From: Nicotiana tabacum | Lineage: Eukaryota > Streptophyta > Magnoliopsida > Solanales > Solanaceae | DNA: 64,000 nt | Direction: 5' to 3' | Assembly: GCF_000715075.1 (NCBI RefSeq) | Contig: NC_134102.1 | Coordinates: 45,145,348-45,209,347 of the forward strand | Part shown: piece by piece, positions 1 through 11,245 of the stretch | Position numbering within the stretch: position 1 is the stretch's first letter | Layout: each line of letters begins with the position of its first letter | Made by a program: the position numbers and the translations under genes | Notes under the pieces: model-generated | Told to the model about the DNA's origin: nothing | Seen by the model: only the letters and a program-made list of their open reading frames with translations | Databases searched by the model: none

Positions 1-1671
1 TATGAAAGCTAAATTTTCATGTACAAGGTGGCAGTACAGTCTTGAAGAGAAGGTAACGAATGTTGGACAACATGGACGATTTTAAATAACTAGATAAATA
101 CTATTACTACTTGGTGTTGTATGAGAAAGGGGCGGACTTCAGAAGGCGCATTGTATTTTTTTGCTTACGGATGTATAAATTAGTATTGCGGTACTCACAT
201 GGTTGATAGACTGCTGATATTCAAATTTTATCAAATGGCACGGAAGAACTTTTAAAGTATTTCTCATAGTATGAGAGAGTTATTAGGCATTCGGGCGGTG
301 GAGATGGAATCAAATATGGTGATTCGCGTGTTCTATGGATTTGGAGATTGGGAGTTCTCAGGAGCGGATTGTTTCATGGTTGTGGACTGTGAAGTTGTTG
401 CCAGAGCTAGCCATATGATAGAATGTGTTATGATTCAGTCATTATGGATTTTCAGAAGTATTGTTATCTATTTGTGGGTACCCCAAGTTGATTTGGGGGT
501 CCATAGGTAGGCCCAATTAAAATGTGTATTCTACACCGAGCCGGAATGGTTGGCTCCATATTGCTATTATTGAGGGATGTGTCATTTGGTTGATGTCGAA
601 CTTATTCGTGTTCTTAAATGATCTATGAGTTATTCCTTTATGCTACGAGGAGTTGTGATTCATTTGTTATGTGCATAGATGGTGCGGTTCTATTTGAGCT
701 TTATAGCGGAATTTGAGTGTGATGAGTAATTGGGTATTGCATGATCGATAGCGTAATGGTTATGTCCTTTCAGGTTTTGTGTGGTATTTTTGTCATTTGC
801 CTCTCCGTTGTTATTAAATTGGAGCAGGGTGGCTCGGAGTATATAATATAAACCACGTGTTAGAATCGGGTGATGGTTCTACGGTGTATGATGAATTTTT
901 AGCATTTCATTGTGGAAGTACTTGTTAATCTGGTGGGGCAGTTCTCTTATTTGAGCCATTTTCCATGACTGGGTACATTTGAATTGTTGCGTATTAGTGC
1001 ACGAATGGCACGAGTTGTGGCTCCGAGTTATATTGGTACGGTATGTCTGTGGAGCAGTTATGTTTAGTAATATAAGGACATTGGACCTGGAATGGGTACT
1101 ATCAGGTTTAATTTTGGTATATTCAGGAGTATAATATTGAAAGTCGGTTCAGAAAGTGATTATGGTTCCGGTTGGGGCAAGACACCTCCATGACTTGTTG
1201 GTCTGATAAAGGGTTACGAGATTCTGCGTGTTTCTTTTATTATCAACAGTGTACGAAGGTTTTGGGATGAGGTTTGATTCGATATGGGTTTAATACCAGT
1301 ATGCGGTTGGTTTTGGAGTAGTCACTGTGATTAGGAATGGTGCTATGAGCATGCGAGTTGTGTAATATGCTGGGTGATTATATCCGTGGTTATAGTTATA
1401 GCTCGATGCAGCTTATTCGGACATATACAGTGTGTAAATGTAAGATTCGTGTCTTGAAAGAAATTTTAAAGGTTGGAAATTAAACTCCAAGGTTTATGGG
1501 CTAAGGTTAAATTAATGATTTTCAGTTGCATTGTGTAGTCAAGCCTATGTGGGATAGGGTGACGTGGGTTCACCCCCGGGTACGTGTGTGGTAAGATGGA
1601 ACAGTGATTTGATGTCTTGAAAACAACTCTTGGCACGTTCGAGGACGAACGTATGTTTAAGTAGGGGAGAA
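1..1671 (+). mobile_element. 3' internal part of a non-coding long-LTR retroelement (LARD copy i)
   Basis: This stretch has no gag, protease, reverse transcriptase or integrase motif in any frame; the 79-codon frame near 271-510 resembles nothing known. It is placed as the 3' internal region of a plus-strand LTR element because it runs directly into a purine tract and the start of a 3.3 kb LTR. Its last 200 bases match in order the same region of two other copies (before 15637, and the complement of 36601-36780): a short GTGACGTGGG-type block, then a stretch ending CTTGGCACGTTCGAGGACG. The 5' part of the element lies outside the window. The call as a non-autonomous derivative of a gypsy element is inference. 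Confidence 0.7.
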
Positions 1672-1676
1672 TGTAA
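1634..1676 (+). other. Polypurine tract overlapping a relic of the pol C-terminus
   Basis: The tract GTAGGGGAGAA immediately precedes the LTR and would prime plus-strand DNA synthesis. Read in one frame, the bases across it give the relic EDERMFK, a stop in place of the expected Trp, then GRM and a stop formed by the first bases of the LTR. The same short peptide ends the pol frame of the coding element at 24726-29110, as KRGRM and a stop, so this looks like the last trace of pol kept in a non-coding element. Confidence 0.6.
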
Positions 1677-2375
1677 CGACCCGGCCGGTCGTTTTGAGTA
1701 TTACAACCCCGCTTCCCACTTTACTGCTCAAATTGTACTTTACAGTTGTTGTGTGAATTGCCGAGGTAATTGGTTCGGGTCCGGTGAGGTTTTGGAATGA
1801 ATTGGAACACTTAGTTCCAAGGTTTAAAGCTTAAGTTAAAATAGTGATCGGATGTCGACTTATGTATAAACGACCTTGGAATTTAATTCTGATGATTCCA
1901 ATAGCTCTGTATGGTGATTTTGGACTTAGGAGCGTGTCCGAAAAATTATTTGGAGGTCCGTAGTGGGATTAGGCTTGAAATGCCGAAAGTTGAATTTTTG
2001 GGAAGTTTGACCGGGGAGTTGACTTTCTTGATATCAAGGTCGGAATCCGATTTTGGAAATTTGAATAGCTCTGTTATGTCGTTTATGTCTTGTGTGCAAA
2101 ATGTGAGGTCAATCGGACATGAATTGATAGGTTCCGGAGTCGTTTGTAGAAACTAGAAATTTCAAAGTTCATTAGGCTTGAATTGGGATGTAATTCATGG
2201 TTTTAGCGTTGTTTGAGGTGATTTGAGGGTTCAACTAAGTCCGTATGATGTTTTAGGACTTGTTGGTATATTTGGTTGGGGTCCCGAGGGGCTCGGGTGA
2301 TTTTGGATGGTTAACAGATCATTTTTGGCCTTGGTGAGATTGCTGATATCTGTTGCTGCATTTTTTGAATTTTCT

Positions 2376-2672
2376 CTTTCGTGTTCGCGAAGAGGAATTT
2401 GTGGCAGGCAGGATTTACTCTTCGCGTTCGCGAGGAGGTCTCGCGTTCGCGAAGAGAAGCTGGGTTGTGCATCGCGTTTGTGCATGGGGTATCGCGTTCG
2501 CGAAGGGACACATAGTAGGCTTGGGTTTTGCCTTCGCGTTCGCGAAGGGGAGCTTGCGTTTGCGAAGAAGGGCCCCGTTAAGCATCGCATTCGCGAAGAG
2601 CAAATGTTGGGAAGCACATTTTGTGCTTCGCGAACGCGAGGGACCTGTCGCGTTCGCGAAGAAGAGAGGTCT
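2376..2672. repeat. Array of CpG palindromic words (TTCGCGTTCGCGAAG type)
   Basis: About ten copies of a 13-15 base imperfect palindrome built on CGCGTTCGCGAA are spread irregularly over 300 bases, separated by 8-25 unrelated bases. Arrays with different words occupy the same LTR position in the other long LTRs of the window. The very high CpG density contrasts with the AT-rich surroundings. Long frames on both strands here are a by-product of the array. Confidence 0.85.
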
Positions 2673-3616
2673 GGACAGAAAGTTTAAGTTCAGAATGACG
2701 GATTGGAGCTCGGGAAGAGGTGATTTTTGGGAGATTTTCAGAGGAAACAATGGGGTAAGTGTTCTTAACTCAATATTAGTTAAATTACCCGAATCCATGG
2801 TTATTTTTATCATTTAATTGGTGAATTAAGTTGGAAAAGTTTGAAAAGTCTCTTAGTTTAAATTGAGGATTTGAAGGCCGATTTTTGGTCGGATTTGAGT
2901 AATTTTGGTATGGTTGGACTCGTGGGTGAATGGGGGTTCGAATTTTGTGAGTTTTTTCGGATTCCGAGACATGTGGTCCCCACGGGTGATTTTTGGGGCG
3001 TAATTTTGGATTTTGTGAAAATATTAGTATTTTGATATGGAATTAATTCCTATAAATTTTGTGGGCTGAATCAAATTAATTGTGGTAGATTCGAGCCGTT
3101 CGGGAGTTGATACATACATAATGGGATTTCTGGAGCATTGTTTAGCTTGCTCGATATTGAATTCGGCTTGTTCGAGGTAAGTAACTCTTCTAATCTTGGA
3201 GTTGAGGGTATGAACCCTGAATATATGTATTTTGTGAATTGTTGGGAGGTGACGCACATGCTATGTGACAGGCGTGTGGGCGTGCACTATAGAAATTGTG
3301 ACATAATTGTTTCTGTGGAATTTTATAGTTAAATAATCTTGGCATTTTCCATGCAGTTTTATGTGTTAAAGAAATTGAGCTAAAAAGCATATTAAAAATC
3401 ATGTTGAGGCTATGTGCCAGTATTGTTGGGACCCACAGAGGTCATATTATTGTGAATTATTGTGTTAAATTGAAAAATTCATACTCAGTCATATTCATTT
3501 CATTACATATCATAACTCAGTTTTATGACTGTATTTTGATGCATATAAATGTTTTGGGCCGAATGCCCTGTTTTAATGAGATGCCCGAGTGGCTTGAGAG
3601 GTTTATGACTGAGTGA

Positions 3617-3856
3617 GGCCGAGGGCCTGATTTATGATGCATATTCATGGGATCGGGCTGCACGCCGCAGCATGTTTCATATTTATGGGAACAGGTTGCA
3701 CGCCGTAGCATGTTTGATATCGGCCGAGGGCCTGATTTGTGAGGATGAGTGTGGATCGGGGTCTGCCCGCCTGCAGCATATTTATGACTGAGTGAGGCCA
3801 AGGGCCTGATTTGTGAGGATGAGTGTGGATCGGGGCTGCCCGCCTGCAGCATACTT
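3617..3856 (+). repeat. 74-base tandem repeat with GGATCGGG words in an LTR
   Basis: GGCCGAGGGCCTGATTTGTG starts a unit at 3722 and, with one change, again at 3796, a period of 74; a diverged unit starts at 3617. Each unit carries GGATCGGG followed by a GCACGCCGCAGCATG or GCCCGCCTGCAGCAT block. Related words occur in other elements of the window. Confidence 0.75.
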
Positions 3857-4020
3857 TATTATTATAGCACGTGAGTTATCCGTGCAGCACGTGAGTTGTC
3901 CGTGCAGATTATAGCGCTGGGGCTGTAGGAGCCCCTCCTGAGTCTGTACACACCCCCAGTGAGCGCAGGTACCTACTGAGTGCGAGTGCTGAGTGTCGAG
4001 TGACTGGGAGGCATGAGTGA

Positions 4021-4125
4021 TTGTGAGGTATGCCCGAGTGGCAAGAGTGATTGGCAGGTATGCCCGAGTGGCAAGAGTGATTGTGAGGTATGCCCGAGTG
4101 GCACGAGTGATTGTGATATTTTGCC
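4021..4125 (+). repeat. 30-base tandem repeat (TGCCCGAGTGGC), about 3.5 units
   Basis: Three successive units start at 4021, 4051 and 4081 with a period of exactly 30; each has TATGCCCGAGTGGCAAGAGTG or a one- or two-base variant. A decayed part-unit follows. Part of the LTR, not coding. Confidence 0.85.
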
Positions 4126-5019
4126 CGAGGGGCTGTATATGAGTGATGTTCTGTCCGAGGGGCTGTTTATGATCTTATCATTGAGTTGCATTGCATTGAC
4201 ATGCACACATGACATACATGCATAGAGATGTATTTCCTCGTGCTGTACTGCATCACATCATTCATGATTTTTCACACATTGTTGACAGATGAACATAGTG
4301 ATGCATTTTTTTTACACGAGTTATTCTGAAGGAAGATAAAACATCTTATTTATTATTGACAAGATTTTGGGAGAAATTTATTGTTTTCAAACTATTCATA
4401 TTTTTGGCAACTCCAGCAAACGATTTGGTTTTTTTTTCACTGATGTATTTGAAAGAAAGAACTACTATTTTTGAAATCATGATTTGGCTGGGTATTTTAT
4501 CCCTGAGTTACTTCTGGCATTATTTGCTTTATGTTGTAATAGATTATTTTGGACTATTAGTTTTGGACCCGACCTTGGTGGAAGCTCGTCACTACTTTCA
4601 ACCTACGGCTAGGTTTGTTACTTACTCAGTACATGGGGTCGGTTGTACTGATACTACACTTCTGCACATTGCGTGCAGATGTTGGCTGTTGTTGTTGCTG
4701 TGCTCAATGGTTGCGGGACTGGAAGATGTACCTGCGTTCCTATTGTAGCTGCCTTTTGTTCATGGTAGCCTTAGATTTATAAAAGCTCTATTTATGTATT
4801 ATTCAAACAGACTATGTATTATTTCATTTCCGCTTTGTATATTCTATTCTTAGAAGCTCATGATTTGTACTACCAGTTCTTGGGGAATGTATAAGGTTAA
4901 GATAATTATTTACTTAAATTTCTTTAATAATTATTATTGGAATTGGATAATTGAAAGTTGGCTTACCTAGCAGGTTGAGTTAGGTGCCATCACGACTAGT
5001 TGGATTTTAGGTCGTGACA

Positions 5020-6092
5020 TAACTCTAGTTAATTCACTTCTAATGTTCAAGTGAGTCTCTCAAATTCACTCAAGTATTAGTTCAAACGCTTAGTAGAAAC
5101 GCCTCTCTCGATTAAGTCTCAACCTCACAATATGAACCAATTTAAGCTCGGTGAAGATATGCAAGAGTTTGTAGTGGATTGGTCTTTAGGAGGACTCCTC
5201 TCTCGATTATCCTCCTAACTAGGTCTAAACAATAATTCAACTAGCCTCTTTCGATTACTAAGAAGAGTTAATGAATTCAACAAACAAGATAATGCAAATA
5301 TATCACAAGCATGCCTCTCTCGATTACATGAGCATGTGAATATAGATGCAACACTTAAAACACCCAAAATGATTCAATGCATAAAAACTAGATTTAATAC
5401 CCATAAACAAATATCAATACACCAAATCCATCAATCCCTAAAGAGAACTACTCCATGGATATGGAGTAATGCATCATAAATAAAAGGAAAAATATAAAAC
5501 GATCCAAATTCTTATCTTGAGTGAGGATTGAATGATGAATCCCTTGTGCTTTCACGTCTCCACCTTCTTTCTAGCCTCCTTTGGTCTTAGATGTGTCAAA
5601 AGTCCATAAAATAACATTTTTACATGTATTTATACAAAGTAGGGTCGGGCCCAGAGGAAAACACATTTTCCTACACGAACTGGGATAATAACTATGTAAA
5701 CATTGCACAGGCGCGGCGCATGGGGCGACGCGCCACGCGGGGTGATTGTGGGAAACATTAGAGAACTTGTTCTGATAGGCTTCCGGAAAATTTGGGTAGT
5801 CGCGGCTGTGGGACTATCTCTGAGTACGGATTTTTCTTGCTTTTTGCTATCCCGACGTGGTTCTCAACCCCCGAACGCGATCCAGACTTATTCCCTTAGG
5901 CTTTTACTCAGGCTTCAAAGCTCCAAATCACTCGAATTCATTCCATAAAATCTACATAGCTCAGAATCACTCCTACAAGGCATAAAATACACAAATAGTG
6001 CAAAACACTAGCGATTAAAACTCAAACTGAATTAAAGTGCATTAAATTTGAGTGTAATAAGCGACTAAAATACGAGATTATAGCCTACCATA
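5020..6092 (-). repeat. 3' LTR of the Athila-like element, truncated
   Basis: Matches 13488-14590 along its length (CTCTAGTTAATTCACTTC at the start, TAGCCTACCAT at the end). The left part, equivalent to 13211-13487, is missing, and the break falls exactly at the terminal base of the plus-strand LTR that ends at 5019. The simplest reading is that LARD copy i inserted into this LTR and the missing piece lies beyond the left edge of the window. A GC-rich patch at 5700-5760 matches 14165-14290. Confidence 0.8.
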
Positions 6093-7762
6093 AACACCCC
6101 ACACTTAACCCATTGCTCATCCTCGAGAAATCAAACTACATGTTATATAGACACGACCTTTTTATACAACTCTTCTCACTCATTACACCAAGAATATTTA
6201 AAATAGACTAAGCACAGTAGCGTAACATCCTCGCCTCACGATTTGACTCAAAAGCACCACGCGTTATTTATAACCCGCTCACTTACTCTAACACAGAGGT
6301 TAACGGCATTACCTTCCTTCGTGAATTAAGTGCCCTCACAACAATAGAGAGTAGTTCCACACACCATCAAATTTAACAACAATCAGGAACTCAATATAGA
6401 TACTATTCACTCACTCTCAGAAATAAAATTCATATGCCACAAAAAATGAATCATAGTCTTGCCCGTAGTGTACTACTCAATTAATCGAGCTCATTCAGTC
6501 AAGGATCAAGTAGGACTTTAATAGGTTGTAATGTAGGCTGCGGGATGGATAGGATACATTTCGATATAAGAGTGACTCCACCTCCCTAAGCACTTTAATT
6601 CATACATTTCATTGTTCAAAACCCCACACTTATGTCAAACCATAACTCCACCTTCACATCAATATACATTAACTCCACACTTATTTGAGCACAATTACAT
6701 CAAGAGTTACTACTATCATGGAATATTTTACACAATCATACAATTAACTCTTTTATCTTTTTTCTTTTTCTTTTTATTTTTCTTTTTCAATTCAAGTGGC
6801 TCTTACTTTTTTCAACACAGTGCACCTTTCTCCTTATTTCATTAGTTTCACTCAAAAGCCAAACCAATCACCCCATACTTTAAATTTTACAAAGTTCATA
6901 TCAAATTCAAGTGCTCACGAGAGGTACAAGGTGCAAATAGATGGTCAATTCAAAAAAAATGGGTAGGGCTTGTAATGTGGTTGCCAAAGAAACAGGATTA
7001 CAGGCTCAAAGGGGTTAACTACGATACATAACAATTAGGTGGGTAAAAGCATATAACTGGCTCAACAAAGAGATGCCTATATCACTTCCCAGACAAACAA
7101 AACTACTATTTCGCGTCGCAAACACACGGAGCAAGTTCTAGACATCAAATGTAATGAACAGAATACACCAAAACCTCACGCACACATGGCACATAACTCA
7201 CTCAAGATTGGATCATCAAGACACTCTAGTCAAAGCAGTCAAGCAAGGTTAAGATCATCCAGTTTAAGGTGTTTATGAAAGAGTCAAAACCTGAGCCTAA
7301 GCGTCACAACTAAAGCACTCACTATTCTCAAGGCATAATAAAGTCAAGAGACATTGCTTCCAATTTAAATCATAACACCAGGTTTCCTACTATTCTACAA
7401 AACCAAAAAATAACTACACCCGGTTCAAACAAAACCCTTGGAAAAGAACCGCGGCACAAAGAAATACCAAGGGACAATTATTACACTACCTAACAAAAGA
7501 AAATATTTTTTGTCTTTTTCTTTCTACTTTAATCCCTCAAGAAACCTGACAAATGATATCCATCATCGGGAAAATCGAATTTTTTAAAAAGTTTTATGAT
7601 ATTTTCAATTTGTTTCCATCTCTAACTACTACAACCAACAAAACGAAAACTAACATAGATACATACAACATACAACTATCTACCACCCCACACTTTAAGT
7701 TGTGAAATGTCCCCATGACATATAATTAAAAAGCATAAGGTAGAGGAAACTTCCCTGAATCT
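6093..7762 (-). mobile_element. Non-coding 3' region of the Athila-like element
   Basis: About 1.7 kb between the protease and the 3' LTR without a convincing frame. On the minus strand the bases next to the LTR read GTGTGGGGTGTTT, a plausible polypurine tract. The region is AT-rich, with a pyrimidine tract near 6745-6790. Autonomous Athila elements carry reverse transcriptase, RNase H and integrase downstream of protease; none is visible here. Confidence 0.65.
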
Positions 7763-8502
7763 CTAGTCATGGTCTGAATCAAAGTCGGGTTTCATTCCAC
7801 GCGCCCGAACCAATGCACACATCCATGCATACAGCTTCTTCTCATCCTTCTTGGGGCACACCCCACACTTATCTTTTCCATTCATTGTAGCCTTTTCTTT
7901 CGAACCCTTCACCTTCCACTCAACACTTGCAGTTGGCTTCTCCTTTATCACCCCTGTTTTTACATTCATCTCAAAAGTCACAGTCTCCTCACCCGCTCTA
8001 AGCATGAGTCTTCTCTTGTGTATGTCTAAGATTGTTCTGCCTGTTGCTAAGAATGGTCTTCCTAAGATTAAAGGGACCTCCTTATTCTCCTCCACATTCA
8101 CTACTATAAAGTCTACAGAAAATACAAACTTATCTACCCGCACTAAAACATCTTCCACTGTCCCCTCGGGTATGATAGTTGTTTGGTCTGCCATCTGCAA
8201 AGATATTGGTGCAGACCTTATCTCTCCAAGCTTATTCTCTAATTTTCTATAAATAGACAAAGGCATTAAATTAATTGAGGCACCAGAATCACACAAAGAC
8301 TAATCAAAATTAAGAGTGCCTAACGAGCAAGGTATACTAAAACTCCCTGGATCTCCACACTTCTGTGGGAGTTTCTTTTGCAAGATTGCGCTGCAATGCT
8401 CTGTGAGCTTGACTACTGATGTCTCTTCTATCTTTTTCTTCTTTGTCAGGATTTCCTTCATGAACTTAGCATAAGTTGGCATTTCGGAGAGCACTTCATC
8501 CT
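7763..8502 (-). pseudogene. Athila-type retrotransposon aspartic protease region, one nonsense codon
   Basis: This is the retropepsin-like protease of a Ty3/gypsy Athila-like element, which would process the element's polyprotein. The catalytic motif reads CDSGASINLMPLSIYRKL (the D-S-G triad with the usual hydrophobic follow-up), and further on ILGRPFLATGRTILDI supplies the second conserved strand. The frame opens upstream with SEMPTYAKFMKEIL, normally contiguous with gag. A TAG at 8297-8299 stands four codons before the D-S-G, where relatives have a sense codon; apart from that one stop the frame is open from 8494 to 7763. It ends DFDSDHD and a stop without continuing into reverse transcriptase. 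Its upstream end is cut by the gypsy insertion at 8511-11245. Recognition is from family motifs; no search was run. Confidence 0.85.
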
Positions 8503-8893
8503 CGAATGTTTAAACTTTCAAGATGTACATAACTTACTCATGTATATATATCTTCTCGGGCTATACTCCAATGAAACAAATATCAGGCTCTCACGGGGTC
8601 AGGACATCGTCCCTCTATAAAACTACTTCATAATTCATTCGTCACCTACAATTCTGTTAATCTATCTTCTAGGCGGTGACACCTACTAGTTGAAATCTTA
8701 ATAATCGGGTTCATTACTTTCTATTCCATTATACTAACTTTCCAAACATCTTGCGTACTATATGTTGTTTCCTCCCTTGGGCGTTAGCGCTATCAGAGTC
8801 TAACTTCTTAATGTCCTAGGTTACTCCCCTCTCATCCCTTAGTCCATTATCCTCGGGTCCTTATGTTGCTTTTCAAGCTAGCCTTGGTTTCCC

Positions 8894-10315
8894 TCAACCC
8901 TTCAGACGTAATGAGAAATAAGATCGAACATTACCCGTAGTCACAGTACCTGACGACTCTTTCGGTTTAGCCTTTGGGTCCTGATGGCCTGCCAAAGCAT
9001 ACATACGGTTTGGACTACTGCCGGAGCTAGATGCTCCACCCCTGGCTCTACCTCTACAAGTTGATGCCTGAGGGCCTCGCTCTAGAGGGCATACTGAAGA
9101 GGAGGAGACTGTTATAGATCTGGTGGTCTGAACCATCTCGCTTATGTCCTTCATATGACAATCCCTCATGTAATGACTAGGGTCTCCATAGGTATAACAT
9201 ACATTAGATCCCTGACGACATTGCCCAGAATGAGCTCTACCGCATTGACTGCACCGCGGAGGAAGCGCCCACATCTGCACTAAATTATTCCGACTCTGAA
9301 AATCAGAAATTCTCGAGCCCTGGCCTGATTCAGAATAGACAGATCCCTCATAATGCGGCCTCTGTAACTATCGAACACTATTAACAGGATATGGTAGCAT
9401 AGGATCGCCCAAAAAATCCTCAGGTTGTCTAGCAGACCTAGCCTTCTTACGCTGACCCTCATAACAATTCTCGTATTGCTTCCGTTTTCGATCCTCCAAA
9501 TTCTTAGCATAAGCCTGGATGCGGGAAATATCCATACTATCAAGTAGAGCGGACGTGAAACACTCATTAATCAGCTGCGGCCCAAGCCCTACCACAAACC
9601 GATGCACTCGGTTATTCATCTTAGCCACAATCGAGGGGGCATACCTCGCCAAGGAATCAAACTGGAGACTATACTCCCGCACACTCATATTCCCTTATTT
9701 AAGAGATAAGAACCTGTCTACCCTTGCCTAACGAATCTCTGCCGGCAAGTAATGATGCAAGAAAGCCCCTGAGAAATCTTCCCATACTGCTGGAGGTGTA
9801 TTTGTCCCTCTAGACAATTCCCAAGTTTCATACCATAGAACCACAACATCTCGCAATCGGTAAGAGGCCAACTCTACTGACTCAGTATTTGATGTATGCA
9901 TCACCCTCAAAGTCCTCTGCATCCTATCAATAATGTTTTGTGGTTCCTCATCCTTGTTGGATCCGATAAACACTGTAGGGTCCGGGTTGATGAAGTCTCG
10001 AACTCTCGCGATAATAACACTGTCAACGTAACCAACACCTGTACCTACCTGATGCTAAGCCTGAGCGGCTACCAATCTAGTCAACAACTGTACTGCACTC
10101 CGCATATCCATATCCTCATCCTGAGCAATAGGTGGAGGTACTGGGTTCCTCCTAATTTACCCGGGTACTGGCGAAATCGGAGAACTATGCGAGGGTGTCA
10201 CACTTCCCCTCGGGGCCTCACTCTGGCCCTCACTAGACATTGATGCTCTACTCATGCCCTCATCTGCCACTGGTTTACGCTTCTGACTAGTTGTAGCTTT
10301 CCTGGTCATAGGCAT
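8894..10315 (-). pseudogene. Ty3/gypsy gag (capsid and zinc knuckle), broken
   Basis: Gag packages retroelement RNA into particles. The start at 10315 (MPMTRKATTSQKRKP) fits the usual Met-Pro-x-x-Arg opening of this clade. The capsid part is visible as PQNIIDRMQRTLRVMH, YRLRDVVVLWYETWE and, after a frame change near 9690-9727, VREYSLQFDSLARYAP and RVHRFVVGLGP. The C-terminal part has CSQCGRAHSGQC and a second knuckle in which one Cys is Tyr (CYTYGDPSHYMRDC). A stop lies near 10160 and further frame changes near 9370 and 9280. It resembles the gag at 51251-52560 closely in order and motifs. Confidence 0.85.
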
Positions 10316-10514
10316 CGTTGTATATATAAAACTAGTCGAAGGTCAGGGGCTTTATTCCCTACGACTTTTCTCTATTGCACGATCTAATATCAAGAAGGAA
10401 GGGTAACCGGTCCCTAAGTGCCCTTTAGTTTCCTGTTTATACAACGTGGTGCATAACACATTTATAAATAAGACTCCACTAGACACAGCTTGCATAAAAC
10501 TCTAGGACAGATCA

Positions 10515-10526
10515 GCTTTGATACCA
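10515..10526 (-). other. Primer-binding site, initiator tRNA-Met type
   Basis: On the minus strand the bases read TGGTATCAAAGC, close to the TGGTATCAGAGC complement of the 3' end of plant initiator tRNA-Met. It lies four bases inside the LTR end at 10531, as expected for minus-strand priming. Confidence 0.8.
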
Positions 10527-10530
10527 AGTT

Positions 10531-11245
10531 TGTCACGACCCAAATAGGAGGGCCACGACTTGCACGCGGTGCCTACTCAACCGAGCACCATGTACCTTAT
10601 CCTTCTTTACTACAACACTCGTCACGGGCCATGATAGGCCACATCTATATATATAATTAACTATTATAACTTAACTAACATAACTAATTCAAAAAGATTT
10701 ATATAGATACATAGCCCGACAAGGCCGTTGTCATGTCATACCTAAAACTATACACAGGACATTGTGTGCAAAACCTCTAAGAAAATATAACCGTAATATA
10801 TAAATCGGGACAGGATTCCCGACATCCTCATAAAACAAAATAACATATATAGAATGTGACTAGGGAAATACTCCTGGAGGAAGTGGAGCTCACCAACCAA
10901 AAGCTATTATCTGGAGGCAGCCTATAGTGGATGGTCCTCACCTCGCCTATCTACACCTGCGTGGCATGAAACACAGCGCCCCAGGAAAAGGGACGTCCGT
11001 ACGAAGAATGTACCGAGTATGTAAGGCAGAAATGAAACGTAATAATAAGATACTATCTCAGGGAGGGATAAAAGTCAATTTATAACCTCTGACTTGTCGC
11101 TGAGGGCCATAATATATAGAATAAGACCCATCTCGTATATATAAATAAAACTATATTATAGTAGTTCTGATTACATCATTCTCGTGACATTAACTTCATA
11201 ATTGATCAGTGGTAACTGCCCGACCGGCCGTAGGACGGTGGTAAA
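10531..11245 (-). repeat. Partial 5' LTR of the inserted gypsy fragment
   Basis: Begins TGTCACGACCCAAATAGG next to the primer-binding site, which on the minus strand is the LTR 3' terminus. Its other terminus (expected GGTCGTTACA) is not seen; the LTR is cut where Athila gag sequence resumes near 11245. Contains AT-rich stretches and no gene. Confidence 0.7.

Larger units (their letters stand above)
1672..5019 (+). repeat. 3' LTR of LARD copy i (family A, 3.35 kb)
   Basis: Starts TGTAACGACCCGG and ends AGGTCGTGACA, so the two ends are near-perfect inverted repeats of about 10 bases. Inside, in order, are a TCCCGAGGGGCTCGGG anchor near 2282, an array of CpG palindromes (2376-2672), a GGTAAGT at 2754 and another at 3176, several short tandem repeats (3617-4160), and a conserved block near 4585-4680 with GTCGGTTGTACTGATACTAC that recurs in the LTR at 15637-19485. 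Frames inside it, including a 130-codon frame at 4356-4748, fall on this conserved LTR sequence and are not genes. Confidence 0.85.
8511..11245 (-). mobile_element. Truncated Ty3/gypsy element inserted between Athila gag and protease
   Basis: On both sides the Athila frame is recognisable: NLPFT-type gag-pol linker to the right of about 11245 and SEMPTYAKF to the left of 8502. Between them lies a minus-strand gypsy piece with, in its 5' to 3' order, part of a 5' LTR (10531-11245), a primer-binding site (10515-10526), gag (10315-8894) and 380 bases of unrecognised sequence (8511-8893). Pol and the 3' LTR are absent. Boundaries are good to about 10 bases; I see no clean 5-bp target duplication. 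Confidence 0.75.

Noticed and set aside
2231..2817. Several overlapping long frames on both strands rich in Arg, Ser and Phe-Ala
   Set aside because: They are produced by the CGCGTTCGCGAA word array, which lacks stops in several frames; no domain or conserved start.
4356..4748. Open frame of 130 codons with hydrophobic stretches, resembling a membrane protein
   Set aside because: Its 3' half lies on a block conserved at DNA level in other LTRs (compare 19060-19140), where the frame is not kept; it is LTR sequence.
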